The notes beneath the pieces were generated by a model that was given only the letters and a program-made list of their open reading frames with translations, was not told the DNA's origin and did no database searches. The position numbers and the translations under genes were made by a program. A stretch of DNA of 64,000 nucleotides from Phycisphaeraceae bacterium (GTDB taxonomy: Bacteria; Planctomycetota; Phycisphaerae; Phycisphaerales; UBA1924): the NCBI GenBank assembly GCA_021299385.1, contig JAJTGZ010000007.1, positions 23,055-87,054 on the forward strand, in the 5' to 3' direction. Shown in pieces: positions 1 through 10,442 of the stretch; the first letter of the stretch is position 1, and every line of letters starts with the position of its first letter.

Positions 1-199
1 TCGAGCCGATGACCAGCCCGGAGAGCGCGCCGACGGCCGCGCCCGACGCGGCACCCTGCCCGGCGTTCTCGCACCCGAACAGCACCGAAGTACCTGCGGC
101 GATCAGCACGCACACCCCGGCCGTGAACCGGCGCGAGCGCGCAAGGACGCCCGAACGAACGACCGGGTTGATGGCTTGACTCAGTTGATCGGTCTGCAT
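1..199 (-). CDS. Glycine-zipper lipoprotein-like protein, partial (3' end outside window)
   Basis: Minus-strand ATG at 199; reads MQTDQLSQAINPVVRSG..VLIAAGTSVLFGCENAGQGAASGAAVGALSGLVIGS, with a lipobox-like LFGC and glycine-zipper repeats. Confidence 0.6.
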   Translation of the reverse strand, partial: MQTDQLSQAINPVVRSGVLARSRRFTAGVCVLIAAGTSVLFGCENAGQGAASGAAVGALSGLVIGS

Positions 200-238
200 G
201 GTTACTCCTTGGAACAAACACTCAATGATTCACAAAAC

Positions 239-3200
239 CTACGCCGGTTTGGCCGCACCCGGCTTGGGGGTTGGCGTCCGTGCAGACTCCGGCTCGGCCT
301 TGATCCTAAAGAGGATCACAAACAGCACCGGCACAACGATCATCGTCAGCACGCACGCAAACCCCAGCCCGAACATGATCGTTACGGCCATGGCCGAGAA
401 GAACGGGTCCGTCAGCAGCGGGATCATCCCCAGCACCGTCGTGATCGCCACCAGCATGACCGGCCGCAACCGACTGACGGCACCGTCGACAACGGCCCAG
501 TACGGCGACTTGCCGTAGTCGTTCTTCTGCGTTCCAAACTCGTCAACGAGCACGATCGAGTTCTTGATCTGCTCACCAGCCAGCGCGATCGCCCCCAGCA
601 ACGCCATGAACCCAAACGGCTGGTTCATCAGCAGCAAGCCGCCCGTAACACCGATGATCGCCAGCGGCACCGCCAGGCAGATCACCATCGTGATGCGGAT
701 CGAGTCAAAGATCATCACAACAATCGCAACCATCAGCATCAACGCCAGTGGCAGGGCCGTGGCCAACGCCGCACGCGCGTTTTTCGAGTCCTCGTGCTCG
801 CCCCCGAAGGCCATCGTGTACCCCGCCGGCAACTCGATCGCCTCGATCTCGGGCCTCAGGCGATTGAACAGCTGGCTCGGCAGACCCGACCGCGGGTCGC
901 AGTGCACCGTGATCGTCGGGAACCTGTCCCGCCGCATCACCACTGGGTCCTCCCACTGCACGCTCGTGCCCGTGGCCACCTGACGCAGCGGGATCATCCG
1001 CATCGCCACCGGGCTCCAGATCTGCATGCTCGATATCGCGTCGATCCCCGTCCGCTCACCCTCGGGCGGGCGGGCGATGATCGGCAGCAGCCGCGCCTCC
1101 TGCGGGAACGTCCCCAGCCCCGCCTGCCCAGGCTCGCGGTAGAACCCCACGTTCCGCCCCTGCAAGCCCGTCTCGATCGCGCGTGCAACGTCAACACGCG
1201 TGATCCCGTTGCGCCTTGCCTGCAGTTCCAGCAGGTCAGGGCGGACCACCGGCTCAAGTTCGCGCCAGTCATCGCGCACGCACAGCGCGCCGCCGTCCTT
1301 GTTCATGATCTCGCGCGCCTTGGCCGAGAGTTGGCGCAGCACGCCCGGGTCAGGCCCGCTGAAGCGCACCTGCACGCGCCCACCGCCGCCGGGGCCGAGC
1401 AGAAACTTCTGGGCGATCGCGTTGGCCGATGGGTGCTCCTTGTCCAGGTACCCCTGGATGGTGGCCATCAACGCGTCGATGCTCTCGGGCTCATCGACAT
1501 TGACAAGGAACTGCACGTATGCCGGGTTCTGCTTCTCGGGCGAATAGACCAGCAAAAACCGCAGCCCACCGCCGCCGACGAACCCCGTAACGTGCTTGAC
1601 CCCGGGCTGCTTCTTGATAAACCCGCCGACGTTGTCGGCGAACTTGGCCGACTCGTTGATATCCGTCCCTGCGGGCAAAAACGCATCGACCATGAACTGT
1701 GGGCGAGTTGCCGGGGGGAAGAAGTTCTGCCGCACGTGCCCGAACCCATACACCGCCGCGATGAACAACCCCACGATCACCACCAGCACGGCCCAGCGCA
1801 ACTTCAGCGACACAATCAGCATCCTGCGGAAGATGCGGTACGGCAACGCCGCGTATGGGTCCCGGTCCCGGTACGCCGGGTCCTTGGACGGCTTGAACAG
1901 CAGGTAGCACAGCAGCGGCGTGAACGTGATGGCCGTCACCCAGCTGATCGCCAGCGAGATAAAGATCACATAAAACAGCGACCGGGCGTACTCACCCGTC
2001 GAGTCGTCTGAAAGCCCGATCGCCGCGAACGCGATGACCGCGATAGCCGTCGCGCCAAGCAGCGGCCACTGGTTCTGGGCCACGCTGTCGCGGATCACCT
2101 CGATCTTCTCCTCCCCAGCCTCCATCCGCACCTTGATGCTCTCGGTTACCACGATCGCGTTGTCCGTCAGCATGCACAGGGCGATGATGAACGCCCCCAG
2201 CGAGATGCGCTCCATCAAAATCTGCTGGAAGTACATCACCTGCACCGTCGCCAGGATCGTTACCACCAGGATCACCCCGATGATGAACCCCGCACGCAGC
2301 CCCATCGCGATCAGCAGCACAACGAACACGATCGTCACGGCCTTTGCGATGTTGAAGGCGAACAGGTTCGTCGCCTCCGTCACGGCCTCGGGTTGGAAGT
2401 TGATCTCCCCGATCTCCATCCCGATCGGCTGCTCGCTCTTGAGCTCAGCAAGGCGCTTGCGCACCTTCTCACCCATGTTCACGACGTTCCCGCCCTTGAC
2501 TGTCGATATCCCCAGCCCCACGGCTGGCTTGCCGTCGAACGTCATGATCCGCCTCGGCGGGTCCTCAAGCCCACGCCGGATCGTCGCCACATCACGCAGG
2601 AAGAGCTGCGCCCCCGTCCCCCCCGCACCGATGGCCATGTCCAGCATGTCCTCGGCCGAGGCAAACCCACCACGCGGGTCGATGGTCAAAAACTGCTCAC
2701 CCACGCGCACACGCCCGCCGTCGGCCGCGACATTCTGCGCTTGCAACTGGGCGTATATCTGCTCCTCGTTGATCCCCAGCTGCGACAGCCGCTTGCGCGA
2801 AATCTCAACGAACACCACCTCCTGCTGCGCAGCAAAGAGGTCCACCTTCTTCACGTCCGGCACGTTCACCAGCTGCCTACGCAGGAACTCGGCATACCGC
2901 CGCAACTCCGGCTCGCTGAAGCCCTCGCCGTTGATCGCAAAGAAAATCCCGAACACATCCCCGAAGTCGTCAACCACCACCGACCGCCCACGCGCCGCCG
3001 GCGGCAGCTGCGACTGCGCATCGGCAACCTTCCGCCGAAGTTCGTCCCAGACCTGCGGCATCGAGTCGGCGTTGTACTGCCCCTTGATGATCGCGCTGAC
3101 CGTCGACCGCCCACGCACCGACTCAGACTCCACACGGTCCAGCTGCCCGAGCTGCTGGCACGCACGCTCGATGACGTTCGTCACCTCGTTGGCCACCTCC

Positions 3201-3370
3201 TGCGCGCTGGCACCCTCATAAGGCGTGATGATCAACGCCTCTTTGATCGTAAACTCCGGGTCTTCCAGCCGGCCGAGCTGCTTGAACGCCACCACACCGC
3301 CCAGCACTAGCAGGAACATGAAAAAGAACGTAACGCGCTTGCTTTTGACCGAGCTTACGCCGAGGTTCAT
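239..3370 (-). CDS. RND-family efflux transporter permease (AcrB-like, HAE1 type)
   Basis: 1043 aa, typical RND TM and periplasmic repeats; overlaps the stop of the upstream adaptor gene. Confidence 0.93.
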   Translation of the reverse strand: MNLGVSSVKSKRVTFFFMFLLVLGGVVAFKQLGRLEDPEFTIKEALIITPYEGASAQEVANEVTNVIERACQQLGQLDRVESESVRGRSTVSAIIKGQYNADSMPQVWDELRRKVADAQSQLPPAARGRSVVVDDFGDVFGIFFAINGEGFSEPELRRYAEFLRRQLVNVPDVKKVDLFAAQQEVVFVEISRKRLSQLGINEEQIYAQLQAQNVAADGGRVRVGEQFLTIDPRGGFASAEDMLDMAIGAGGTGAQLFLRDVATIRRGLEDPPRRIMTFDGKPAVGLGISTVKGGNVVNMGEKVRKRLAELKSEQPIGMEIGEINFQPEAVTEATNLFAFNIAKAVTIVFVVLLIAMGLRAGFIIGVILVVTILATVQVMYFQQILMERISLGAFIIALCMLTDNAIVVTESIKVRMEAGEEKIEVIRDSVAQNQWPLLGATAIAVIAFAAIGLSDDSTGEYARSLFYVIFISLAISWVTAITFTPLLCYLLFKPSKDPAYRDRDPYAALPYRIFRRMLIVSLKLRWAVLVVIVGLFIAAVYGFGHVRQNFFPPATRPQFMVDAFLPAGTDINESAKFADNVGGFIKKQPGVKHVTGFVGGGGLRFLLVYSPEKQNPAYVQFLVNVDEPESIDALMATIQGYLDKEHPSANAIAQKFLLGPGGGGRVQVRFSGPDPGVLRQLSAKAREIMNKDGGALCVRDDWRELEPVVRPDLLELQARRNGITRVDVARAIETGLQGRNVGFYREPGQAGLGTFPQEARLLPIIARPPEGERTGIDAISSMQIWSPVAMRMIPLRQVATGTSVQWEDPVVMRRDRFPTITVHCDPRSGLPSQLFNRLRPEIEAIELPAGYTMAFGGEHEDSKNARAALATALPLALMLMVAIVVMIFDSIRITMVICLAVPLAIIGVTGGLLLMNQPFGFMALLGAIALAGEQIKNSIVLVDEFGTQKNDYGKSPYWAVVDGAVSRLRPVMLVAITTVLGMIPLLTDPFFSAMAVTIMFGLGFACVLTMIVVPVLFVILFRIKAEPESARTPTPKPGAAKPA

Positions 3371-4689
3371 TGGCCTGTTCCCCCCAGCGCATCACCCAGG
3401 TCTCGCACCTTCTGGCCGTCGCGCAACTGCGAGACACCCGCGGTAGCAATCCTGTCGCCCTCACGGAGGCCTTCGAGCACCTCGACACTCTCGCCAACGA
3501 TCACACCAACCTTCACCAGCGTCCGCCGGGCCACCAAGTCCGCACCGATCACCCACACCACCTTCGTCCCGCTCCCCTCGGTATACACCGACGCCAACGG
3601 CACCAGCAGCGCGCCGCCCGCACCGCCCGCCTGCCCATACCGCAGCCGCACGATCGAAGACATCCCCGGCAACAGGTTCACGCCCGGTGGCGTTGTCAGC
3701 ACAAACCGCACCCGGAACGTCTGCGTAACCGGGTCGGCGACCTGCGCGATCTCACCGATCCGCACCGGGAACTGCCGGCCGGGTATCGCCACAAACTCCG
3801 CCGTCGTCGCGCTCAGGTCCGCCGTGCGCAGGTCCTTTGCCATAAGCCGCTCGGGCACGTCCACGTCCACGCTCAACTCCCCGGCCGTCTGCAGCTGCAC
3901 GATCGGCTGCCGCACCGTTACGCTCTGGTTCGCATCAACAAACCTCCGCGCCACCACCCCGGCAAAGGGCGCACGCAGCGTCGTGTCCTCCACCTGCAAC
4001 GTCGCCTCACGCACGCGCCCTTCCAGCCCGCGAATCTCGGCCTCCGTTGCCTCGATGTACTCGCTGCGCGCACTGGTGCCCATCTCCAGCAGCTGCAGGG
4101 CCGTCTGCCTGTCTTCCCTCGCAACCCGGTACTCCGCCTCGACACGGTCAAAGTCCGCACGCGCCACCGCGTTGCTCGCCAAGAGGCCAGAGAACCGCTC
4201 GTACTGCGCCTTGGCACTCACCAGCCGTGCCTCGGCCGCTCGCAGGTCGCTCTCCAGTCGCAGCCGTTCCTCAGGACGAACACCAGCCTTCAGCGTCCGC
4301 AGCTGCACACGCAACTGCTCCAGCTGACCGTTCAATGCCGTCTGACGAGACTTGAACTCCTCAACCCGCAGCTCCCCGATCACGTCCCCCTTGGCCACCT
4401 CCTGCCCCTCCTCCACCGGCAGCCTTACCAGCAGCCCCGGCACCTGGAAGGCCAGTTCAACCGTCGTCGTCGCCTTGGCAATCCCCGGCAGCGCGGCCAC
4501 ACGCGCCTGCTCGCTCGCCTTGAGCACCGTCGTACGCACCGGGCGCACCACCTCTACCGCCGGGGGCGACTCCTGCCGGCAACCGCCCGCAAACAGCAAC
4601 ACCCCACCCGTGGCCAACGACACCCACAACGCACCGGGCGCACCAAACAATCCCCATCGACCAAACCATTGACCTGTGCGGCTTTGCAT
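3367..4689 (-). CDS. RND efflux periplasmic adaptor (membrane fusion protein)
   Basis: 440 aa; lipobox-like FAGGC, lipoyl/coiled-coil/beta-barrel pattern (VEEGQEVAKGDVI, APFAGVVARRFVDANQSV); 4-nt overlap with the RND gene. Confidence 0.9.
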   Translation of the reverse strand: MQSRTGQWFGRWGLFGAPGALWVSLATGGVLLFAGGCRQESPPAVEVVRPVRTTVLKASEQARVAALPGIAKATTTVELAFQVPGLLVRLPVEEGQEVAKGDVIGELRVEEFKSRQTALNGQLEQLRVQLRTLKAGVRPEERLRLESDLRAAEARLVSAKAQYERFSGLLASNAVARADFDRVEAEYRVAREDRQTALQLLEMGTSARSEYIEATEAEIRGLEGRVREATLQVEDTTLRAPFAGVVARRFVDANQSVTVRQPIVQLQTAGELSVDVDVPERLMAKDLRTADLSATTAEFVAIPGRQFPVRIGEIAQVADPVTQTFRVRFVLTTPPGVNLLPGMSSIVRLRYGQAGGAGGALLVPLASVYTEGSGTKVVWVIGADLVARRTLVKVGVIVGESVEVLEGLREGDRIATAGVSQLRDGQKVRDLGDALGGTGQ

Positions 4690-4788
4690 CTGTGTACTTC
4701 CCTTTGTTCTGCCCTGCCGTCTTCGCAGGGCTTCCCCTTCTGAGGTAACTCTACACCCGACAACAATAACCTAAGCGTAGCAGGATCC

Positions 4789-6291
4789 CTATGCCCCCGC
4801 TCTCAATGACCGCACCCACCCCATGATCCGATCCTCCGTCCACTCATAAAACGGGTTGTACCGCATCCGCATCATCAACCCAGGCGAGATCGTCAGCACA
4901 CCACGCTCACCACGAAGCGACAACGTCCCGAGAGGCAACAACGGCGGCAGCCCAACCTCCCCCAACCCATAGACCCGATCTGTAACCGGTATCGGTATCG
5001 CAACGTGCGAAAGCGAAAACGTCCCCGCCGGCCACTCGGCGTTGATGAGCGTATCGACAGGCTTCCCACCCTCATACTGCCGCGCGACAACCTCCCGCGA
5101 GTCCACCTCACGGTTCGTCGCCAGCACCACCTTAAACGCCAGCCCCGGCCTCTTGAGCCTCGGCAAGATCTCCCTCTCAAACTCGCTGCCCGTCAACCCA
5201 TCGAGCCACGAAAACCGGTTGATGTCAAAGAGGATCATCTCACCCCGCCCCGCGGGCAGCCGGTCCAGCAGCGCATCGATCACGCCGTGCGTCAGCACCG
5301 TGGCGTCGGCCACCGACTGCACCACCAGCACCGGGGGATATTCGCTCATCTTCCCCTGTGTCGAAAGCCGGGCCAGGTCCGCATCGACGTGCCTTGTGAT
5401 CCGGTGCGCCTGCAAGCTCGCGTTGGTCGGCCACGACGAATACTTAAACGGGTCGATCTCAGGCTCGATCCCGCTCCACGACATCTTCTCCTCACCAGAT
5501 ACCCGCGCTATCGCCGGGTACAGCCGGGTGAACTCCGCCATCGGCGTGATCGCCAACATCGGCGAGATCAGCACCAGCCCATCCGCCCTCGGCAGCGCGG
5601 CCGCCGCGCCCCCGGCGATCACCCCCGTCGCATAGTTCACGCACAACGCGCCCCCGTTGGAATACCCCACCATTATCAGCGGCCTCCCCCCAGGCACCTT
5701 CGCACGCAGCCCCACCATCCCCACACGCACCGCCTCGGCCCAATCCTCCCAGCGTGCATCCACCAGCGCCCTCGGCGACGTCCCGTGCCCCGGCACACGA
5801 AGCCCGATCACCGTGTACCCCGCCGCGTGCATCCGCTCACCCAAGGCCCGCAGCGAATACGGCGCGTCCGACAACCCGTGCACCAGCAGCACACCCCCCA
5901 CCGGCTCCTTGGCCTCAAAGACAAACGTCCGGTTCCAGTTCCGCTCAAACAGTGTCGCCGGGTTGCAGACCGAATCCGCCTTATACCGGCAAAACTTCCC
6001 GACTGACTCCCCAGCCCACCGCTTGCCCACCAGCGCATCGAGTTCCGCAAAGACGCGCTCCTCCTGCGCCAGGTAATCCGCAAACGAATACGCCCCCTTC
6101 GCATCGGATGCCACAAACTCCGACGCCGGAGCTTCCCGGTGCCACCTGTGCAGCCCCGGCAACCCACGCGCAACCCGCACCCACGCAAACGCCACACCCG
6201 CGCACGCCACGATCACCAGCAATAACACCAACCCCACCACCTTGCCCACCAACCTCAGCACGGGCCTGCGTGCAACAGAGTTCGTCTTCAT
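4789..6291 (-). CDS. Alpha/beta hydrolase (serine aminopeptidase/lipase-like) with N-terminal TM segment
   Basis: GVLLVHGLSDAPYSLRALGERMHAAGYTVIGLRVPGHGTSP and nucleophile elbow GYSNGG. Confidence 0.85.
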   Translation of the reverse strand: MKTNSVARRPVLRLVGKVVGLVLLLVIVACAGVAFAWVRVARGLPGLHRWHREAPASEFVASDAKGAYSFADYLAQEERVFAELDALVGKRWAGESVGKFCRYKADSVCNPATLFERNWNRTFVFEAKEPVGGVLLVHGLSDAPYSLRALGERMHAAGYTVIGLRVPGHGTSPRALVDARWEDWAEAVRVGMVGLRAKVPGGRPLIMVGYSNGGALCVNYATGVIAGGAAAALPRADGLVLISPMLAITPMAEFTRLYPAIARVSGEEKMSWSGIEPEIDPFKYSSWPTNASLQAHRITRHVDADLARLSTQGKMSEYPPVLVVQSVADATVLTHGVIDALLDRLPAGRGEMILFDINRFSWLDGLTGSEFEREILPRLKRPGLAFKVVLATNREVDSREVVARQYEGGKPVDTLINAEWPAGTFSLSHVAIPIPVTDRVYGLGEVGLPPLLPLGTLSLRGERGVLTISPGLMMRMRYNPFYEWTEDRIMGWVRSLRAGA

Positions 6292-6331
6292 GCCCGCACT
6301 CTATTCGCATGCCGTGCTCGCCACACCCCCA

Positions 6332-7054
6332 CTAGCGCCCCTTGACGCGTGCAAGGCCCCCATCGACCCCGAGCACCTGCCCCGTCGTCCACGCGCTCTG
6401 CGGGCCGAGCAGGAAGGCGATCGCGCTGGCAACCTCCTCAGGCCGACCGATCCGCCCCAGCGGGTGCATCGCCACCGAGGCCTTGAGCGCACCTTCATTC
6501 TCCGTGATCTTCCTGGCCATCGGCGTGGCGACCAGCCCGGGCGCAACGGCGTTGAACCGGATGCCCGCCCCGGCGTACGTCGCCGCCGCCGAGCGCACCA
6601 GCGCCTCGACCCCACCCTTGGCCGCGGCAATCGCCTCGTGGTTGGCCAGCCCGACCCCCGCCGCGCACGACGACATCAGCACCACACTCCCCCCGGTAGC
6701 CTTCATGTGCCTCCCGGCGGCCCTCGTCAACGCAAAGGCCGTGCGCAGGTTCTGGGCCACCACATCGTCAAAGTCCGCCGCGCTCGTCAGGTGCGCAGGG
6801 CGCAGCAAGATAGACCCGGCTAGGTTCACCGCGCCGGTGATCCCCGGGTGTGCCGTGAACAGCGCGTCAACCGCGTCAAAGTCCTGCGCATCAACGCACG
6901 CCACCTCACCGCCAGACCCCGCGGCTACCTCGCGCAGGCCATCGTCGCTGCGCCCAGCCAGCACCAGCGACCACCCCGCTTGGTGCAGCATCTGCACCAG
7001 GCTCCGCCCGATCCCACCCGCCGCACCGATCACCAAACACCGTTGAGAAGACAT
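6332..7054 (-). CDS. SDR-family oxidoreductase
   Basis: Rossmann GAAGGIGRS, NLAGS, C-terminal VDGGLARVKGR. Confidence 0.9.
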   Translation of the reverse strand: MSSQRCLVIGAAGGIGRSLVQMLHQAGWSLVLAGRSDDGLREVAAGSGGEVACVDAQDFDAVDALFTAHPGITGAVNLAGSILLRPAHLTSAADFDDVVAQNLRTAFALTRAAGRHMKATGGSVVLMSSCAAGVGLANHEAIAAAKGGVEALVRSAAATYAGAGIRFNAVAPGLVATPMARKITENEGALKASVAMHPLGRIGRPEEVASAIAFLLGPQSAWTTGQVLGVDGGLARVKGR

Positions 7055-7081
7055 AACAAAACTCCCTTGTGTTGTTCAACC

Positions 7082-7528
7082 TCAATGCACCCGCAGCATC
7101 AGCAGCGCGATCACCCCGCGTGCCGACCACGCCCACGTCCGCGCCCAGTTGCTCGCCACCAGGCGGCGCCAGAGCACGTCATCAAAGCCCGCCGACAGCC
7201 GCTGGTGCAACGGCACATGCACGACGAACGTAACGCCACAGATCACCAGCACAAGTGCCAACCCCGCCCAGGCGAGCACGCCGCCGGTGAACCACCCCTT
7301 TGCCCCCCAGACCAGCAGCACCGCGCTGCACCCTTCGACCAGCATCACCGGCCCGACGACGAACGGCGTCCTCGCCAGGTGCGCCTTGGAATACGCCAAA
7401 AAATCACCCGTCGCAGCCACCTTCATCAGCGGGTAGTGCACCACCTGCACAAACCAGATCAGCCCGACCATAAACCACGTTGCCCCGGCGTGCGCGAGCA
7501 GGCAGATTGTCATCATGTGCTCGGGCAT
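7082..7528 (-). CDS. Hypothetical multi-pass membrane protein
   Basis: 148 aa with about four hydrophobic helices; 5' end overlaps the upstream gene's 3' end, so same operon. Confidence 0.7.
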   Translation of the reverse strand: MPEHMMTICLLAHAGATWFMVGLIWFVQVVHYPLMKVAATGDFLAYSKAHLARTPFVVGPVMLVEGCSAVLLVWGAKGWFTGGVLAWAGLALVLVICGVTFVVHVPLHQRLSAGFDDVLWRRLVASNWARTWAWSARGVIALLMLRVH

Positions 7529-8469
7529 GCCAGCTCCATCAGATCAGGCCGATCAGATGCACGGGCATGACGGTACGCGCCAACGACCCGCCCGCCATGG
7601 ATTACAAACGCCCCTGGCATCTGGAAACCATCCCCTTGCAGTTTTCCGATCCCGTGCCCGCGTAACCCAGCCAGCACCCCCGCAACCCAAACCCTGGGTC
7701 CAAAGAGTTGCCCAAACGACCCGCGCCCAAGCCCCAGCGCGCGGTACAAGAGCCTGTCGGGGTCAGCAAACCACCCGGCCGAGGTGATGCCGTACCCGCG
7801 CCCGAGCGACTCGGTCCGCGCGGGCGTCCCGGCAAGCGCGACGACCACCAACCCAACGCCGCGTTTGTCGATCCCCTCCTGCCACCGCGCCAGGTCCGCC
7901 AGCGTCTGCTTGCAGAACGTGCACCCGGCGTGCCTCAGCAGCACCACCAGCGTCGGGCGCGCATCCGTCCACGAGCGCAGCGTCCGCCCCTGCCCATCGG
8001 TCAGCGTGTCCAGTGCCGTGTCGAGGCTTACCTCACCGGGCGGGGCGGGCTGGGCGCTCCGCGCCGCGTGCCAGAGGATCATCGCAAAGGGCACCCACCA
8101 GAGCAGGTCGTTGGTCAAGATCGTCGCCCCCATCGACCAGGGCAACTCCCCGAGCACCGCCGAGCGCACAAACCCGATCGGGCCGAGGATCTTTCCAAGC
8201 AGCCCGACAAGCACGATCGGCCAGTGCCGGGCCGGGTCGCGCGAGGCGATGAGATACCCGATGCCATAGACCCCGATGATCATCCCCACGCACGCCCACA
8301 ACTGCGGCCAGAGTTCCGTCGTCGCCGGCGTAACGCCCAGCATCCGCAACGTCCAGACCGGCGCGAGCACCATCGCCGCGCCCCACACAAGGTTGTAAAT
8401 ACCCGCGGCAATCAACCACCGGCCCATCCAACGCGGGTTCACCGGAGCGGACAAGTTCTCAGCCGTCAT
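7513..8469 (-). CDS. Membrane domain fused to a thioredoxin-fold (AhpC/TSA-like) redox domain
   Basis: Start chosen at MTAENLSAPVNPRW (ATGA overlap with upstream stop); TM N-half then LVVLLRHAGCTFCKQTLADLARW. Confidence 0.75.
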   Translation of the reverse strand: MTAENLSAPVNPRWMGRWLIAAGIYNLVWGAAMVLAPVWTLRMLGVTPATTELWPQLWACVGMIIGVYGIGYLIASRDPARHWPIVLVGLLGKILGPIGFVRSAVLGELPWSMGATILTNDLLWWVPFAMILWHAARSAQPAPPGEVSLDTALDTLTDGQGRTLRSWTDARPTLVVLLRHAGCTFCKQTLADLARWQEGIDKRGVGLVVVALAGTPARTESLGRGYGITSAGWFADPDRLLYRALGLGRGSFGQLFGPRVWVAGVLAGLRGHGIGKLQGDGFQMPGAFVIHGGRVVGAYRHARASDRPDLMELACPST

Positions 8470-8984
8470 GATCCACCCCCGGCCCGCACGGCACGCTTGG
8501 TCGCCTCGTGCCGATAGGCGAACATCCGCTCCAGTTTCCGCCGAACGTGCCACCCGGCAACGAACTGGCCCACCCATCCCATCGGCAAGGCATATTCAAT
8601 CCTGTCCTCCAGCACGCACCGCCCCGACCCGACCGCCCGCACGCTGTGCCGGTGCACCCACGAGGCGAACGGGCCAGCGACCTGCGTATCGGTAAACTCG
8701 CCCCCATCCTCACCCCGGTCAACAAACCCGCTGTGCCGGGCGACCCAGCGCAACTTGAACGGGCCCAGGTGCATGACCAGCACCGCCGTCTGCCCGTCGG
8801 CAAGCGACGCCGGGGCCTGCTCGACGGTTACACGCTCCCAGGGTGGTATGAGTGCTGTGAGCGCACCGGGGGACTGATGCCACGCAAAGACCGCCCGTGC
8901 CGCGGCTTGAATCTCTGAGGTTTTCGTATAGACCTGCAAACCAACCTCCTGCCGCGCACACAGGCAAACACCCGGCGGCAGCAT
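8466..8984 (-). CDS. SRPBCC (START-like/polyketide cyclase-like) protein
   Basis: HLGPFKLRWVARHSGF...FTDTQVAGPFASWVHRHSV...LEDRIEYALPMG pattern; start placed at MLPPGVCLC. Confidence 0.75.
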   Translation of the reverse strand: MLPPGVCLCARQEVGLQVYTKTSEIQAAARAVFAWHQSPGALTALIPPWERVTVEQAPASLADGQTAVLVMHLGPFKLRWVARHSGFVDRGEDGGEFTDTQVAGPFASWVHRHSVRAVGSGRCVLEDRIEYALPMGWVGQFVAGWHVRRKLERMFAYRHEATKRAVRAGGGS

Positions 8985-9023
8985 AGCCCGCGCCAGCGCG
9001 CAGTTACGGGCCTTCAATCCCCT

Positions 9024-9506
9024 ATGACCACGCGCCCGACGATCGTGCCCCCCGCCCAGCCTTTGCCCAGGGTGCACACTCTTCGGTTCCGCCCGCGTTA
9101 CAACGAGTGCGACCCGATGGGCGTGGTGCATCATGCCGCGTATGTGCCGTGGCTGGAGATCGGGCGCACCGACCTGCTCCGCGCGGGGGGGATGACCTAC
9201 GCCCACCTCGAAGCCCTCGGCGTCCTGCTCGCGATCATCTCCGTGCATGTCAAGTACAAACGCCCGGCACGATACGACGACCTGCTCGAACTGACCACCA
9301 CCGTCGTCGGCGGCTCACGCGTGAAGATCGAGCACGCCTACGAACTGCGCCTCGTCGAGCCGGCGATCACGCCGCACAACCACCCCGACCCCACCCTGCT
9401 CCCCGGCGAGATGCCCCTGCTGGTTACCGCCAGCACGACGCTGGCGTGCATCGACCGCGCGGGGCGCCCGCAGGCTCTGCCGGAGTGGCTGGTGGTGCCC
9501 GGATAA
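9024..9506 (+). CDS. Acyl-CoA thioesterase, YbgC/4HBT hot-dog fold
   Basis: RPRYNECDPMGVVHHAAYVPWLEIGRTDLLR. Confidence 0.88.
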   Translation: MTTRPTIVPPAQPLPRVHTLRFRPRYNECDPMGVVHHAAYVPWLEIGRTDLLRAGGMTYAHLEALGVLLAIISVHVKYKRPARYDDLLELTTTVVGGSRVKIEHAYELRLVEPAITPHNHPDPTLLPGEMPLLVTASTTLACIDRAGRPQALPEWLVVPG

Positions 9507-9680
9507 ACCCCGTTGCGATCTCCGCTTCGTTGCGCCGGCCTCGGCAAAGGGCGTTTGCCGGGCTTCTGGGGTGTGTGATTTTGGGAGGACCCATAGGCCT
9601 GCCCGACCCCGCCGTGTGGCTCCTGAGCCATCGTGGCGCATCTCCACTTTTGATCGCCACTGCGCGGGGATGCGCGGGCA

Positions 9681-10325
9681 TCAATCGCCCTTGAGTTGCG
9701 CCTTGAAGACCGCCACGGCCAAGGCGCTGCCGACGATCGGACCGACGAGGTAGACCCAGGCCTGGCCAAAGCCTGCGCCCTGACCTGTAACCATGCTGAC
9801 AATGGCGGGGCAGAGGCCAACGGCGGGGTTGAACGCGCCGCCGGAGATCGGGCCACCGGCAAACGCGCCGACGAGCACAGCACCGCCGATCGCAAAGCCG
9901 TAGTAGGAATTGCCCGTGGTCTTGGGGTGCGTGGCGACGTTGAGGACGACCAGGACAAGCAGGAAGGTGAAGATGACCTCGACAGCGAGCACTGCCGAGA
10001 GCGACGCGCCTGCGGCGGGCTGCACGTTCATCGGCGCGTTGGTGAGCAGTTTGCTCAGCAACGCACCAAGAAGCCCCCCGGCAATCTGCGCGATGATGCA
10101 CGAGGCGGCCCGGCGAAGGTCGTGCGTGCCGCGGAGCCACAGCCCGATGGAGACGGCCGGGTTGTACTGCGCACCGGAAACGTGCCCACCCATATAGACC
10201 AGCACGGCTAGTGCCAGACCGATGACGACGGGTGCGAGCGTCCCGGCAAAGGCCACGGCCAGCCCGATGACCAGGACGAGGAAGAAGGTGCCAATGAACT
10301 CCGTCAACAAGCGTGGTGGGATCAT
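9681..10325 (-). CDS. Aquaporin / MIP-family channel
   Basis: Two NPA motifs: AQYNPAVSIG and GAFNPAVGLC. Confidence 0.92.
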   Translation of the reverse strand: MIPPRLLTEFIGTFFLVLVIGLAVAFAGTLAPVVIGLALAVLVYMGGHVSGAQYNPAVSIGLWLRGTHDLRRAASCIIAQIAGGLLGALLSKLLTNAPMNVQPAAGASLSAVLAVEVIFTFLLVLVVLNVATHPKTTGNSYYGFAIGGAVLVGAFAGGPISGGAFNPAVGLCPAIVSMVTGQGAGFGQAWVYLVGPIVGSALAVAVFKAQLKGD

Positions 10326-10442
10326 GAGGGGAATATACCCGTCCTAGACAAGGGTTTTTTTGGGGTGTCGGTTGGCGTGAGCGGTTATCCCGCGGGGGCA
10401 TCGTTAGGTATACAGTCGGGTTCTATAGAAGGGGCCTGGGAT

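Noticed and set aside
176-3310. Long plus-strand ORFs (e.g. 176-2011, 2034-3221, 2393-3310)
   Set aside because: Antisense shadows of the RND permease; Arg/His/Pro-rich low-complexity translations typical of high-GC spurious frames.
3370-4743. 457-aa plus-strand ORF
   Set aside because: Antisense to the adaptor gene; composition is artefactual.
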